Assembly: GCF_002003265.1 (NCBI RefSeq)
Contig: NZ_CP019687.1
Location: 4,159,501 to 4,223,500, forward strand
Reading direction: 5' to 3'
Length of the DNA: 64,000 bases
From: Paenibacillus larvae subsp. larvae
Lineage (GTDB): Bacteria > Bacillota > Bacilli > Paenibacillales > NBRC-103111
A program made the position numbers and the translations under genes. The stretch's first letter is position 1. Each line of letters begins with the position of its first letter. Positions 27,295 to 37,531 of the stretch are shown here, piece after piece. The notes under the pieces are model-generated. The model saw only the letters and a program-made list of their open reading frames with translations. It had not been told where the DNA came from and did not search any database.

Positions 27295-30200
27295 ATGAAA
27301 AAGCAAACCACCAACAGAGATCATCTGCACAAAAAGGCTATCCAATTGCAGCGGACGGCTAATATTGTAAAAGAGGCCGGAGATAATACGAGGGCGGACC
27401 AATTACTTGAGCTGAAAGGTAAGCTTGAGAACAAACAATTAACGCTATCCTTCTGCGGCCATTTCTCAGCAGGAAAATCCACAATGATCAATCACCTTTG
27501 TGGAACCGCTTTACTTCCTTCAAGCCCTATCCCTACGAGTGCTAATGTGGTTTCCATAACTAATGGAGAAAAAGGAGCGGAAGTTATTCACCGAACGGAA
27601 CAGGGACTCGTCAAGCAAGAGAAGTCTTTGGAACAAGTGCAGCAATATTGCCTGAATGGACGGGATATCGAGACGGTTCGGCTTAGGTACCTCCTTCCTT
27701 TTTTGGGACGACATACTATATTGCTGGATACACCGGGGATTGATTCTACAGATGACGCCCATCACCGGGCTACTGAGTCTGCCTTACACCTGGCAGATGT
27801 AGTATTTTACGTTATGGACTATAACCATGTCCAGTCCGAGGTAAACCTGACATTTGCCAAACAAATGCAAGAACGGGGGAAACCCCTTTATTTGATTGTG
27901 AACCAGATAGATAAGCACCGGGAAGAAGAATTGACTTTTGAAAGGTTTAAGGAGTCAGCTTATGAAGCTTTCCGGAACTGGGAGATTAACCCGGGAGGAT
28001 GGCTGTTTCTTTCTCTAAAGGAGCCAGCCCACCCTAATAATGAATGGACAACCTTTACGGCCCTAATTCAACATTTGATAGACAAGCGGGAAGAACTGCT
28101 TGCTTATAATATTGACCAGGCTGCAACCTATGTATTATCTGAACATGTTAAATGGACAGGGGAACAACAAGAAGAACGAAAAGTACAACTTAAGGAAAAA
28201 TTGAATGGGGAAAGCTGCTTACAAGCGCGTAAGGAACTGGAAGAACTGTAGGAACGATTGTGTCAGGCAGATGCTGAAGCAGTTGAATTAGAGAAGAAAT
28301 TAAAACAGGAATTGCAGTCGATCATTGATCATGCTCAAATCACGCCACCTGGTACACGGGAATTGGCTGCAAGGCTTATGGAAAGTATCCGACCTTCGTT
28401 TAAAGTCGGATGGCTAAACCGGGCACAGCAGACAGCGGCCGAACGTCAAAGAAGGCTCCTTGCCTTTGACGAAGATTACCGGGTTCAAGTGGAATCCCAA
28501 TTGGAATGGCATGTTCAGGATGCGGTCAAGAAAGCAATCCGGGAGCAACAAGTTTCGTCTGATAGGGAAGATCTGTTGAAGGAGACGGAAACCCTTCAGG
28601 CGGATATAACTCCTGAATGGCTGCAAAGCCGTATTCAGGCAGATTCTGCTTTGGATAATGCTTATACATTGAATTATATGAAGAAGACAGCTGGAGAAAT
28701 CCGCCAGATCATCCGGACCAAAACCTGGGGACTATTGGAGCGTATTGCCCAGCGTGCCCGGGACCGTGCAGCCTCACTTCGCGAACAGTCCCGAGCACGC
28801 CTCAGCGAGCTGCAAGAGCAGCTTGCCGCAGAAGAAGAGCTGCGTCACATGGCGCAGCGCGAGCGTGCTTACGAGCAGTCGCTGCGCGGACTGCTCGAGC
28901 CCCTGGAAGCCGTCATGCCACGGCTTCCAGATCTGGCCCGCCTAACTACGGAGGCGGGTAAACCTGCGTACGGCGTTGTTAATGCCACGCCGGTTATGGA
29001 TGCGATTCTCCGGGTTTCGCACGGAGAATCGGCCAACTGCGCCGCACCCGCTGACGAAGAAAGGGTCGCAGCAGCACAATCACGCGGAACACAGCGGTCG
29101 CGGGTGGAGCGAACGGCAGCCCGACTTCGGCAGGCTGAAGCACTTATTCGCGAGGTTCCGGCGATGCGCACCATTGCGCGTTCGCTGCGCGATAAAGCGG
29201 AACGTCTGGCGGACCGGACGTTCACCGTGGCCTTGTTCGGCGCTTTCAGTGCGGGAAAATCCTCGTTCACCAATGCGCTGCTTGGGGAACGGGTGCTGCC
29301 GGTATCGCCGAACCCGACTACTGCGGCCATTAATACAATTATGGCGCCGAATGAGGCCTGGCCGCACGGTACAGCTAAGATTAAGATGAAAAGCAGGGAA
29401 ACCTTGACGGCAGATGTACTACATTCTTTGGATGTATTAGGGATCCATTCCACTACCTTGGAGGAGGCTCTTCTGCAAATAAAGGAACTTGATTCCTCCC
29501 ATATAGTAGGAAAAGGAAAGCCGCATGTAACCTTTTTGAAAGCAGTGGATAAGGGATGGGAAGAAACCAGTGACCATCTGGGGGAAGAGATTCGGGCAGA
29601 TATAGAAGGTTTTTCTTCTTACGTGGCACAGGAGCATAAGTCCTGTTTTGTTGAAGAGATTGGGTTGCACTATGCCTCTCTGCTTTTGGAGGATGGGGTT
29701 AGGATCGTGGATACACCCGGAGCTGACTCGATTAACGCACGCCATACCGGTGTAGCGTTTAACTATATCAAAAACGCCGATGCGGTTTGGTTCGTAACCT
29801 ATTATAATCATGCTTTTTCCCAGGCGGACCGGGAATTTCTTTTACAGCTTGGACGGGTGAAAGATAGTTTTGAACTAGATAAGATGTTTTTTGTGGTCAA
29901 TGCCACAGATCTTGCCTCCTCCAAAAAAGAACTTCAAGAAGTACTGAAACATGTTGCATTCAATCTTCAACAGCATGGCATTCGTCAGCCCAAACTTTAT
30001 CCGGTCTCCAGCCATAAGGCGATTGAGGCTAAGCAAGGCGGGAATATCGAAGCTCTTCATGTATCGGGAATGGATGTATTTGAAGGGGATTTTAACAAGT
30101 TTACGTTTGAAGAATTGACCGACATTTCGATCAGAGCAGCAAATCAGGAATTGGAACGGGCCGTTCATGTCTTATCTACTTGGATAGATAATGCCAGAGA

Positions 30201-30975
30201 AGATGAAGCCGAGCGAATAAATAGAGCCAGTTTACTTAGAAAGACGGAAACGGCTGTCTTGTCTATACTGGACCAAGTAACGATAGAGACAGAACTAAAG
30301 GAATTAACCAAAGAAATCCGGGAACTATTGTATTATGTCAAACAGAGGAATAGCTATCGGTTTAATGAGCTGTATAATTTGGCTTTCAATCCATCCTCAT
30401 TTAGAGAATCCGGAAACCGGCTTAAAGAAGTACTACTACAGGTCTGGCAAGAACTATTCGAATCCATTCAATTTGATTTGCAGCAGGAAGTTCTGGCTAC
30501 AACCCTACGGGTCGAAAATACCTTGAATCGGCTAGCACAAAGAAAGTATGTGGAACTTGGCGATAGGGTAAAAGAGAGATTGGATGATTTTGAGTATGAA
30601 ACCTATGAATCACTATCCTGCCCACCCTGGGAAGGGCACGTATCCCTCATCGTGGAAGGGGTATCTGATAAGATGCTAGTGCAACCTTTTAAAAATTCAA
30701 AATCGTTCTTCGAAGGGGAAGGAAAAGCAAAGCTACGTGATCAGTTGGAACGTCTTCTGGAAAAATCAGTGGAAAATTGGGTTCGGGAACAAACGGTTCT
30801 AATGATCGATATTTACCAGAGTTTTGCAAAGGACTGTTTGGAAGAACTGAGAAATAAACAAAAAGTCGCGGTGAAAGAACATGTAGAAGGAATTCTGGAA
30901 GCTCTTGAGATGAAATTTCCGTTGGATCGGATTGTTCATATGAACCAGCAACTGGAGCAACTGGTCAAAGTATAA
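27295..30975 (+). pseudogene. dynA: Bacterial dynamin DynA, interrupted by an in-frame amber codon
   Basis: A two-headed dynamin-like GTPase, as in B. subtilis DynA/YpbR (about 1,190 residues; here about 1,225 codons), which protects and fuses membranes. Head 1: GHFSAGKSTMINHL (G1), DTPGIDS (G3), NQID (G4). Head 2: FGAFSAGKSSFTNALLG, DTPGADS, NATD. Coiled-coil stalk segments follow each head. TAG at 28249-28251 stops the frame after ARKELEEL; the same phase resumes at once as ERLCQADAEAVELEKKL and runs to 30975, so it is a point nonsense mutation. Head 1 could still be made as a 318-residue fragment; no good ribosome site restarts head 2. The stretch 28740-29370 is far richer in GC than either side. 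Confidence 0.87.
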
Positions 30976-30984
30976 ATTTGTTTA

Positions 30985-31015
30985 GACCGATTTCCATGAG
31001 GAATCGGTCTTCTTA
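30985..31015 (+). terminator. Terminator after dynA
   Basis: GACCGATTTCC pairs with GGAATCGGTC around ATGA, followed by TTCTT. Confidence 0.75.
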
Positions 31016-31262
31016 GGTTTCTTATTTTGGAAAAGTATACTTTTTTCTTTCACTTAGTTCCACTATCCCCTTAGCTCAGAAAATTACCATAAGGCAGACA
31101 GAAAATATTAGTCGTGACAAATCATCTCAGATTATCCGATTCTTTGTCTTCTTTGTTTCTTTAAAATTCAAATTGTTTCAATAATAATGGCTTTTTAAAG
31201 GTAACTTCAATGCGAACTGGAATAGTTTATTAATAAATCAAGGTGAACCCAAATTACCTGGA

Positions 31263-31905
31263 TCAAGCAGCTGTTGGCGCGTATGGAAGTACGGGGTCGT
31301 TAGATGGGGTACAAGATCGGTTCAATGCAGGGGAAACCACCGCCATACATAATTGTAATAGCTGCTCCCAAGGGGATGTATGGCGGAGCGATAGATTATA
31401 TCGAAAACAGTATTCATCCAGGTATGTTTGAAGATATTTGATCCCTATTCCGTGAAAGGTATCATTCATCCAACTCCATGCCTGCTTGAAGGCAAGATAT
31501 AAGGGGTTATTGCAGCGAACCCGGTATTTTTGACGGATGATCGATATGTCAGAAGCTGTTTTATCAATATGCTGCTTGGTGAAATGTTCACAATCGGAGT
31601 GAAGCGGCAATTTCCTGGGGCGATACGTGCCAGTATGTTCAGTACAAACAGACTCCCAGAGCTTCATTTTGAGCTCCCCTACTTCTTCAGTGGGTGAAAC
31701 GGATGCGGCTGCGAACAAGGGATACACTCGCAGGTTATATTGCCTAGTAGCATGGTGGCCATAGAAGGCTACGATGCCATTCACTTTCCCTGTCAGAGGC
31801 CGAGTAGAATCGACACGGCCCAAGGCAGCCCGGATCTTGCAGAGCATCAACCATGCAGTCTTGTAGGTTACCCCAATTATCAAACTGAGCGGGCTTCTAT
31901 AAGCA
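31263..31905 (-). mobile_element. IS1595 (ISXO2-like) transposase fragment
   Basis: A minus-strand frame of about 210 residues matching a C-terminal transposase portion: IGVTYKTAWLMLCKIRAALG, then a central region with GHHATRQYNLRVYPL, SDCEHFTKQHI, and ending near YLQTYLDEYCFRYNL, the typical IS1595 tail. The N-terminal zinc-binding part and the start are missing; the sequence just upstream on the minus strand (about 31905) is ABC-exporter coding sequence of the other strand. I could not find terminal inverted repeats or target duplications. A dead fragment, probably trapped by a deletion. Confidence 0.7.
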
Positions 31906-32454
31906 GCATGACGACGGCAGTACAAGAAAACATAACGGGTGTTCGGACTGTGAAGTCATTTGCCAGAGAACCTCATGAGGTGGATAAGTTCAAACTCTGT
32001 AATGAGAATTATAAGGAAACAAATATTCATACTCCAAAAATATGGGCCAATATTTTCCGGTTATGGAACTGATGGCAAATATCAGTGAGGACGCTATAGT
32101 GCTTAGGCCCGATGATGTGAAGGGACATGTGCAATTTCGGGATGTCAGTTTCGGATATCCGGATAAAGCTCATGCTATTCAACATATTGATCTTAATGTG
32201 CCGGCTGGTTCTATTATTGGAATCCTTGGTGGTACCGGATCAGGTAAGGTCTACCATTATCAGCCTGCTGATGAGAGCCTACAATGTGAAAGAAGGTTCG
32301 ATCTTTCTGGCTGGTATAGACATTAAAGATGTTACCATTTCTTCGCTCTGAGAACAAATCGCGACAGTGTTTCAGGAAGCTTTCTTATTCTCATCCACAA
32401 TTCGGGGAAACATCGCCTATGGCCGTAAGTGGCTAAAAGGGAAAATATTAAAAG
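31900..32454 (+). pseudogene. ABC exporter (permease-ATPase fusion) relic
   Basis: Starts without a beginning at the transposase junction: MTTAVQENITGVRTVKSFAR, EPHEVDKFKLCNENYKET belongs to the membrane domain. A deletion then joins it to the linker VQFRDVSFGYPDKAHAIQHI of the ATPase. Walker A reads GGTGSGK and then shifts phase by one base (AAGGTCTACC), continuing STIISLLMRAYNVKEGSIFL in another frame, to a TGA where Arg is expected (ISSL-stop-EQIATVFQEAF), and ends after TIRGNIAYGR. Signature and Walker B are gone. At least four lesions; dead. Confidence 0.82.
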
Positions 32455-32492
32455 TAGGTTAGAATCAGGTTAAAGGGAAGAAACGCGTGACT

Positions 32493-32534
32493 GTCCGGCC
32501 GGGAACTGCCTTTTCCGGGCCGAACGGTTTTTTT
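32493..32534 (+). terminator. Terminator after the ABC relic
   Basis: GGCCGGGAA and TTCCGGGCC pair with one mismatch around CTGCCTT, followed shortly by TTTTTTT. Confidence 0.65.
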
Positions 32535-32646
32535 GTGGGGCATGGAGTCAGATTTTTCCTGGTCCGGCGGGACAAAAGTTGCAAATTGGCGCAGGAACAT
32601 TTACTCTTAAATTTATCAAACTGATGATCGGCAGGAGGGACAGCGT

Positions 32647-33459
32647 TTGAAATCGACTCATACCATTTGGATATTGGCAGGCCTTACCGGACTTATAGCT
32701 ACTTGTTTATTCGTTGCGGGGTTTGGCTACGGAGTTCATGCGATAATCAATCCTCCTCAGCAAACAGGAGAACTATCCAGTAAGCCTTCCGAACCTCCGG
32801 CGAAATCCGAAGTGGAACAAAAGAACCAAATTCAAATAGTCGCATTAGGGGATTCTTTAACTGCTGGTACCGGAGATAGCAGCGGAGAAGGGTACGTGCT
32901 TCGTCTTAAGGACAAACTGCAGAATGAGGTGAATAAACCTGTTCATGTACTAAACAATTTGGCTGTACCCGGTTATGTGACAGACCAGTTCCTCCAGGAT
33001 CTCGACAAAAAATCGACCCGGGACGCCCTCGCTGCAGCCGACTTGATTGTTTTTACCATCGGGGGAAATGATTTGTTTGCAGGTGGGGATGGTTTGTTTA
33101 CGAATGGTGCTGAAGAATTTAATCCCAAAGCTGCCGAGGAACGCCTGGAACCTGCGTTAGCCAAAATTAAGCAGGTGTTCGAGAAAATTCATCAGGCAAA
33201 CCCCGAGGCAACCGTTCTTTATCCAGGGTTGTATTATCCTTTCCTCGATCTGGATTCTGAACGGGCAGGAGCTCTTATTATACAACGATGGAACGACCGT
33301 GTTTTCCAAATTATGAATAACTACGATCACATGCATTTCATTCCAACTTATGATTTGTTTGAGCAAAACCTGAACAAATATTTATTTACGGATCATTTTC
33401 ATCCTAACAGTGACGGATATGAACGAATTGCGGACCGGATGGTAAAAGCAATGCATTAA
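32647..33459 (+). CDS. Exported SGNH/GDSL-type esterase
   Basis: A 270-residue hydrolase from TTG 32647, chosen because GGCAGGAGGGACAGC sits just before it and no ATG serves. Residues 8-32 are a signal anchor; a Pro/Ser/Glu linker follows. Block I is IVALGDSLTAGTG (Ser nucleophile), block III IGGNDLF (oxyanion Gly and Asn) and block V DHFHPNSDGYERIADRM with the Asp-x-x-His pair, so the active site is complete. It resembles YpmR-like lipases/acylhydrolases of Bacillales; substrate unknown. An ABC transporter pair follows after 47 bases. Confidence 0.88.
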   Translation: MKSTHTIWILAGLTGLIATCLFVAGFGYGVHAIINPPQQTGELSSKPSEPPAKSEVEQKNQIQIVALGDSLTAGTGDSSGEGYVLRLKDKLQNEVNKPVHVLNNLAVPGYVTDQFLQDLDKKSTRDALAAADLIVFTIGGNDLFAGGDGLFTNGAEEFNPKAAEERLEPALAKIKQVFEKIHQANPEATVLYPGLYYPFLDLDSERAGALIIQRWNDRVFQIMNNYDHMHFIPTYDLFEQNLNKYLFTDHFHPNSDGYERIADRMVKAMH

Positions 33460-33506
33460 CCGGAGCAGGCGATTCTTCTGGGACACTATATGGGGGAGGA
33501 ATTATC

Positions 33507-34484
33507 TTGGAGCAGCAGAAACAGCCCGAAGTTGTGTTGTCTGTAGACAACGTCACCAAAATCATTCGCGGCAAGAAGATTATCAAAGTGATTTCATTTG
33601 AAGTGTATGCAGGAGAAATTTTCGGTTTTCTCGGGCCAAACGGGGCCGGGAAAACGACAACCATCCGGATGCTGGTAGATTTGATAACCCCTTCTTCCGG
33701 CTCAATTCGGGTTTGCGGCTATGATGTACATAGGCAGCATAACGAGGCAATGGCCCAAATCGGCTGTATTGTGGAAAATCCCGAACTTTACGGATACTTA
33801 ACGGGATGGGAAAATCTGGAGCATTTTGCGCGGATGCTTCCGGGCATAACGGAAAAGCGGATCGGAGAGGTAGTGGATATTGTCGGTATGGATGCGCGAA
33901 TCCATGATAAAGTAAAAACATACTCACTCGGTATGCGGCAGAGGCTTGGGATTGCCCAGGCTCTGCTTGGAAATCCTAAGCTTCTGATTCTTGACGAGCC
34001 GACTAACGGTTTGGACCCCCAGGGTATCAAAGAAATGAGGGAATTTATCCAAAACCTCGCCAAGACAGGTCTAAGCCTGTTTGTATCCAGCCACTTGCTT
34101 AGTGAAATCCAGCAGATGTGCAACCGGGTGGCTATTATTAGCAAAGGTTCCGTAATTCAAGTAGGTGGTGTGGAAGAACTGCTTGGGCAGGCCAGTCACC
34201 ATGTAGTCTGGACCTTATCCCCAAAGGATAAAGCCCTATCCATATTACAGCAAGAGGAAGGCATTCATATTTTGCATCAAGAGCCGTATTTTTTCGAGGC
34301 CAAGGATCAATCGGATGTTTCTCGGGAAACGATAAAGATTATCACTGAAATGGAAGAATGTCTTGTATCCAAGCTTAATGTGAAATTGGTTCAGAACGGT
34401 GTTCAGGTTTGGGCAATTGAAATTAAAACTCCCACATTGGAGGAGTTGTTCCTCGGGTTAACGGAAGGTGAAAAAATTGGCTAG
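33507..34484 (+). CDS. ABC transporter ATP-binding protein
   Basis: A 325-residue ATPase of the CcmA/DrrA/bacitracin-export type. Start TTG 33507 after GGGGGAGGAATTATC. Seen: Walker A GPNGAGKTT, Q-loop region VENPELYGYLTGWENL, signature YSLGMRQRLGIAQALLG, Walker B LLILDEPTNGLDPQG and the H-loop SSHLLSEI. About 100 residues follow the core, as common for lantibiotic- or drug-export ATPases. It overlaps the next gene, encoding its membrane partner. Substrate not deducible. Confidence 0.9.
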   Translation: MEQQKQPEVVLSVDNVTKIIRGKKIIKVISFEVYAGEIFGFLGPNGAGKTTTIRMLVDLITPSSGSIRVCGYDVHRQHNEAMAQIGCIVENPELYGYLTGWENLEHFARMLPGITEKRIGEVVDIVGMDARIHDKVKTYSLGMRQRLGIAQALLGNPKLLILDEPTNGLDPQGIKEMREFIQNLAKTGLSLFVSSHLLSEIQQMCNRVAIISKGSVIQVGGVEELLGQASHHVVWTLSPKDKALSILQQEEGIHILHQEPYFFEAKDQSDVSRETIKIITEMEECLVSKLNVKLVQNGVQVWAIEIKTPTLEELFLGLTEGEKIG

Positions 34485-35469
34485 CATGACCAACCTTATT
34501 CAAAATGAAACGATAAAAATGATCAAAAAGAAACGATTTCTGGTCGTGATTCTCATTTTACTTGCCTTAATCCCTATGTTTACTTATGCTCAGATGAAAG
34601 TCTCACAAAATGCGTTGGAACAGTTCGGAACGGATGATTGGAAAGCCCAGGAGAGGCAAAAAATTATTGACTATCAACGCAGCTTAAGTTCAGCCCGTGT
34701 ACCTGAGGAATGGAAGCAATTCAGACAGGCTGCAATCAAAGTCTCTCAATATTACTTGGATCATGACATTAACCCGGCTTCCCCTAATGCAGTTACCTTT
34801 ACCAGAGAGTTTGCCAAAAACGCGATCAGCTTGTTCATTCCTCTTATTGTGATGGTAGTGGCCGCAGATATTGTATCTTCGGAACATTCGGGCGGCACAA
34901 TTAAATTGTTGTTGACAAGACCCGTCAAGCGATGGAAAATCCTAATGAGCAAGTTAATCACATTGATTCTCTTTGTATCGCTGATTGTTTTAGCTACAGG
35001 GGTATTAAGCTATCTCATTTCCGGATTTGTTTTTGGATACGGAGGCTGGAATTTGCCTGTCTTTATCGGCTTTCAGCCTACCGGTGCGGATGTGGACCTT
35101 AGCTCTGTGAGGGCAATCGCTCAATGGCAGTATCTCCTGATGGAACTTGGTCTTGTCTGGTTTGTCGCCTTAGTCGTGGGCATATTATCCCTAATGGTTT
35201 CCGTCTTATTCCGTTCTACTGCAACCGGAATGGGGGTTATGCTCGCGGCTCTGATTTCCGGTACCATTCTGACAAACATGGTATCTTCCTGGGAATCTGC
35301 CAAATACCTGTTTATGGTGAATCTGCGTTTAACTGACTATTTGAGCGGTACACTCCCGCCGATAAAAGGAATGACACTTGAATTTTCACTCACGATACTG
35401 GCCATTTGGGCGGCAGTCTCATTGGTCGTATCATTTACAGTTTTTACAAGAAAAGATATACTGAATTAA
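34468..35469 (+). CDS. ABC-2 type permease
   Basis: A 333-residue membrane partner of the preceding ATPase. One helix near the N-terminus (FLVVILILLALIPMFTYA), a roughly 90-residue external loop, then five more helices, among them ISLFIPLIVMVVAADIV, LITLILFVSLIVLATGVLSY and a C-terminal helix before FTRKDILN. The motif SSEHSGGTIKLLLTRPVKRW is characteristic of ABC-2 exporters. GTG 34468 overlaps the ATPase end; ATG 34486, just past the ATPase stop, is an alternative start. It ends 27 bases before parE. Confidence 0.88.
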   Translation: MKKLASMTNLIQNETIKMIKKKRFLVVILILLALIPMFTYAQMKVSQNALEQFGTDDWKAQERQKIIDYQRSLSSARVPEEWKQFRQAAIKVSQYYLDHDINPASPNAVTFTREFAKNAISLFIPLIVMVVAADIVSSEHSGGTIKLLLTRPVKRWKILMSKLITLILFVSLIVLATGVLSYLISGFVFGYGGWNLPVFIGFQPTGADVDLSSVRAIAQWQYLLMELGLVWFVALVVGILSLMVSVLFRSTATGMGVMLAALISGTILTNMVSSWESAKYLFMVNLRLTDYLSGTLPPIKGMTLEFSLTILAIWAAVSLVVSFTVFTRKDILN

Positions 35470-35496
35470 CGTGACAAAACAGAAGGAGGCGCTTCG

Positions 35497-37470
35497 ATGG
35501 CCGAGCAGCTAGACCTTTATGACAATCAAACGACTCTTTCATCCGATTATGATGCGGATGCGATTCAGGTGCTGGAGGGATTAACCGCGGTACGTAAACG
35601 TCCCGGGATGTATATCGGAAGTACGAGTTCATCCGGCCTGCATCATCTCGTTTGGGAGATTGTTGATAATGCGGTTGACGAACACCTCGCCAAGCACTGC
35701 TCCAAAATCGATGTGACGATCCATAAAGAAGGATCGATTACGGTATATGATAATGGTCGGGGAATTCCAACGGGAATGCACAAGATGGGAATACCGACTC
35801 CACAAGTGGTGTTTACGATTCTCCATGCCGGAGGAAAATTCGGGGGCGGGGGATACAAGAAATCCGGTGGTTTGCATGGTGTTGGAGCTTCCGTAACCAA
35901 CGCCCTTTCCGAGTGGCTGGAAGTTGAAATTTTCCGGGACGGTCAAATTTACAAGCAGCGTTTCGAGTATTGGGTAGATGAAGCGGGTAAAGAACATGTG
36001 GGCGAACCGGTAACCAGTCTAGAGATTATAGGGAAAACCAGTAAATCAGGTACAAAAATTACCTTCAAGCCGGATGTTCGTGTTTTTAAAGGCGGTATAC
36101 AGTTTAACTACGATACCTTGGCCGAACGTCTGCAGGAACTTGCTTTTTTGAACTCGGGACTTGAAATCTTCTTGAAGGATGAGCGGACTGGTAGTGAGGA
36201 TCATTTTCTCTACTCTGGCGGGGCAAGTGAGTTTGTCCGTTTTTTAAATGAAGGCAAAGACGTGCTGCATGATGTAATTCATTTTGAAGCGGAAAAAGAC
36301 GATATTGAAGTGGAAATAGCCATGCAGTATAACATTGGCTATACGGAAACGCTCGTTTCGTTCGTTAACTCGATTCCGACTCGGGGCGGGGGAACCCATG
36401 AAACCGGCTTTAAAACAGCTTTTACCAGGGTTATGAATGAGTATGCCCGGAAGAACAGTATTCTTAAGGAGAAGGATAAAAACCTGGAAGGAACGGATCT
36501 CCGCGAGGGACTCATGGCTGTCATCAACATCAAAATGAGCGATGTAGAGTTTGTTGGACAGACCAAGGACCAGTTAGGAAGCGCTACTGCGAGAAGTGCT
36601 GTGGACGCTGTTGTTTCGGAGAAAATGGCGGTTTTCCTGGAAGAAAACCCGCAGGTTGCCCAAATGATGCTGAAAAAAGCCGTCCAATCAGCCAAGGCAC
36701 GCGAAGCTGCGAGAAAAGCCAGGGAAGAAGTACGCAGTGGAAAAAAGGGGCGCAGTGAAAGTTCCAACCTGAATGGAAAATTGACACCTGCCCAATCCAA
36801 GGATGTTACCCGCAATGAGCTGTTTATCGTAGAGGGGGACTCCGCAGGAGGATCAGCTAAGCAGGGCCGGGATTCTAAGTACCAAGCAATTCTTCCGCTT
36901 AAAGGTAAGCCGATGAATCCAGAAAAAGCCAAGCTTCTTGACATTTTAAAAAACGATGAATACAAGGCTATTATCTCCGCAATCGGGGCAGGAGTGGGAT
37001 CGGAATTTGAATTGTCCGAGACCAACTATAACAAGATTATCATTATGACAGACGCAGATACCGATGGAGCACATATCCAAGTTTTGCTGCTGACTTTCTT
37101 CTACCGCTATATGAAGCCACTTGTAGATGCGGGAAAAGTGTATATTGCACAGCCTCCATTGTATAAAATATCGAAAAAAAGCGGCAAACGGACTTCCGTA
37201 CATTACGCCTGGACAGATGAGGAACTTTCGAAGCTTACCCAGAAAGCTGGGAAAAATTTTGAGCTTCAAAGATATAAAGGTCTTGGAGAAATGAATCCGG
37301 AGCAGCTTTGGGAAACGACAATGAATCCGGGGACCCGCATTCTGCTTCAGGTACAGATTGAAGATGCGGCTAAGGCTGAGCGCCGGGTATCCACTCTGAT
37401 GGGGGATAAGGTTGACCCGAGGAAACGTTGGATTATTGACAACGTTGATTTTACAGAATTTGAGGAATAA
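35497..37470 (+). CDS. parE: DNA topoisomerase IV subunit B
   Basis: A 657-residue ATPase subunit of the chromosome-decatenating type II topoisomerase. GHKL ATPase: VLEGLTAVRKRPGMYIGSTS, EIVDNAVDEHLA, VYDNGRGIPTGMH, GGLHGVGASVTNALS. Toprim domain: LFIVEGDSAGGSAKQGRD and IIMTDADTDGAHI. Length and the order parE-parC, with the partner 61 bases on, mark it as ParE rather than GyrB, which sits near the origin with recF. AGAAGGAGG precedes ATG 35497. Confidence 0.93.
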   Translation: MAEQLDLYDNQTTLSSDYDADAIQVLEGLTAVRKRPGMYIGSTSSSGLHHLVWEIVDNAVDEHLAKHCSKIDVTIHKEGSITVYDNGRGIPTGMHKMGIPTPQVVFTILHAGGKFGGGGYKKSGGLHGVGASVTNALSEWLEVEIFRDGQIYKQRFEYWVDEAGKEHVGEPVTSLEIIGKTSKSGTKITFKPDVRVFKGGIQFNYDTLAERLQELAFLNSGLEIFLKDERTGSEDHFLYSGGASEFVRFLNEGKDVLHDVIHFEAEKDDIEVEIAMQYNIGYTETLVSFVNSIPTRGGGTHETGFKTAFTRVMNEYARKNSILKEKDKNLEGTDLREGLMAVINIKMSDVEFVGQTKDQLGSATARSAVDAVVSEKMAVFLEENPQVAQMMLKKAVQSAKAREAARKAREEVRSGKKGRSESSNLNGKLTPAQSKDVTRNELFIVEGDSAGGSAKQGRDSKYQAILPLKGKPMNPEKAKLLDILKNDEYKAIISAIGAGVGSEFELSETNYNKIIIMTDADTDGAHIQVLLLTFFYRYMKPLVDAGKVYIAQPPLYKISKKSGKRTSVHYAWTDEELSKLTQKAGKNFELQRYKGLGEMNPEQLWETTMNPGTRILLQVQIEDAAKAERRVSTLMGDKVDPRKRWIIDNVDFTEFEE

Positions 37471-37531
37471 AAGTTTCTTGTGCAAAACTTGTATTTAAGA
37501 GTACGCTTTTACACTTAGAGGTGATACGAAC

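Noticed and set aside
28869-29453. Long minus-strand frame in the GC-rich part of dynA
   Set aside because: A shadow frame produced by few stop codons in GC-rich DNA; the plus strand holds the GTPase motifs.
28258-30975. Separate gene for the second DynA half starting at TTG 28258
   Set aside because: The same frame runs unbroken from the first half except for one TAG, and no ribosome site precedes the TTG. It is one interrupted gene.
36339-37025. Long minus-strand frame inside parE
   Set aside because: Shadow of parE, which carries all topoisomerase motifs on the plus strand; Ser-rich composition is typical of antisense frames.
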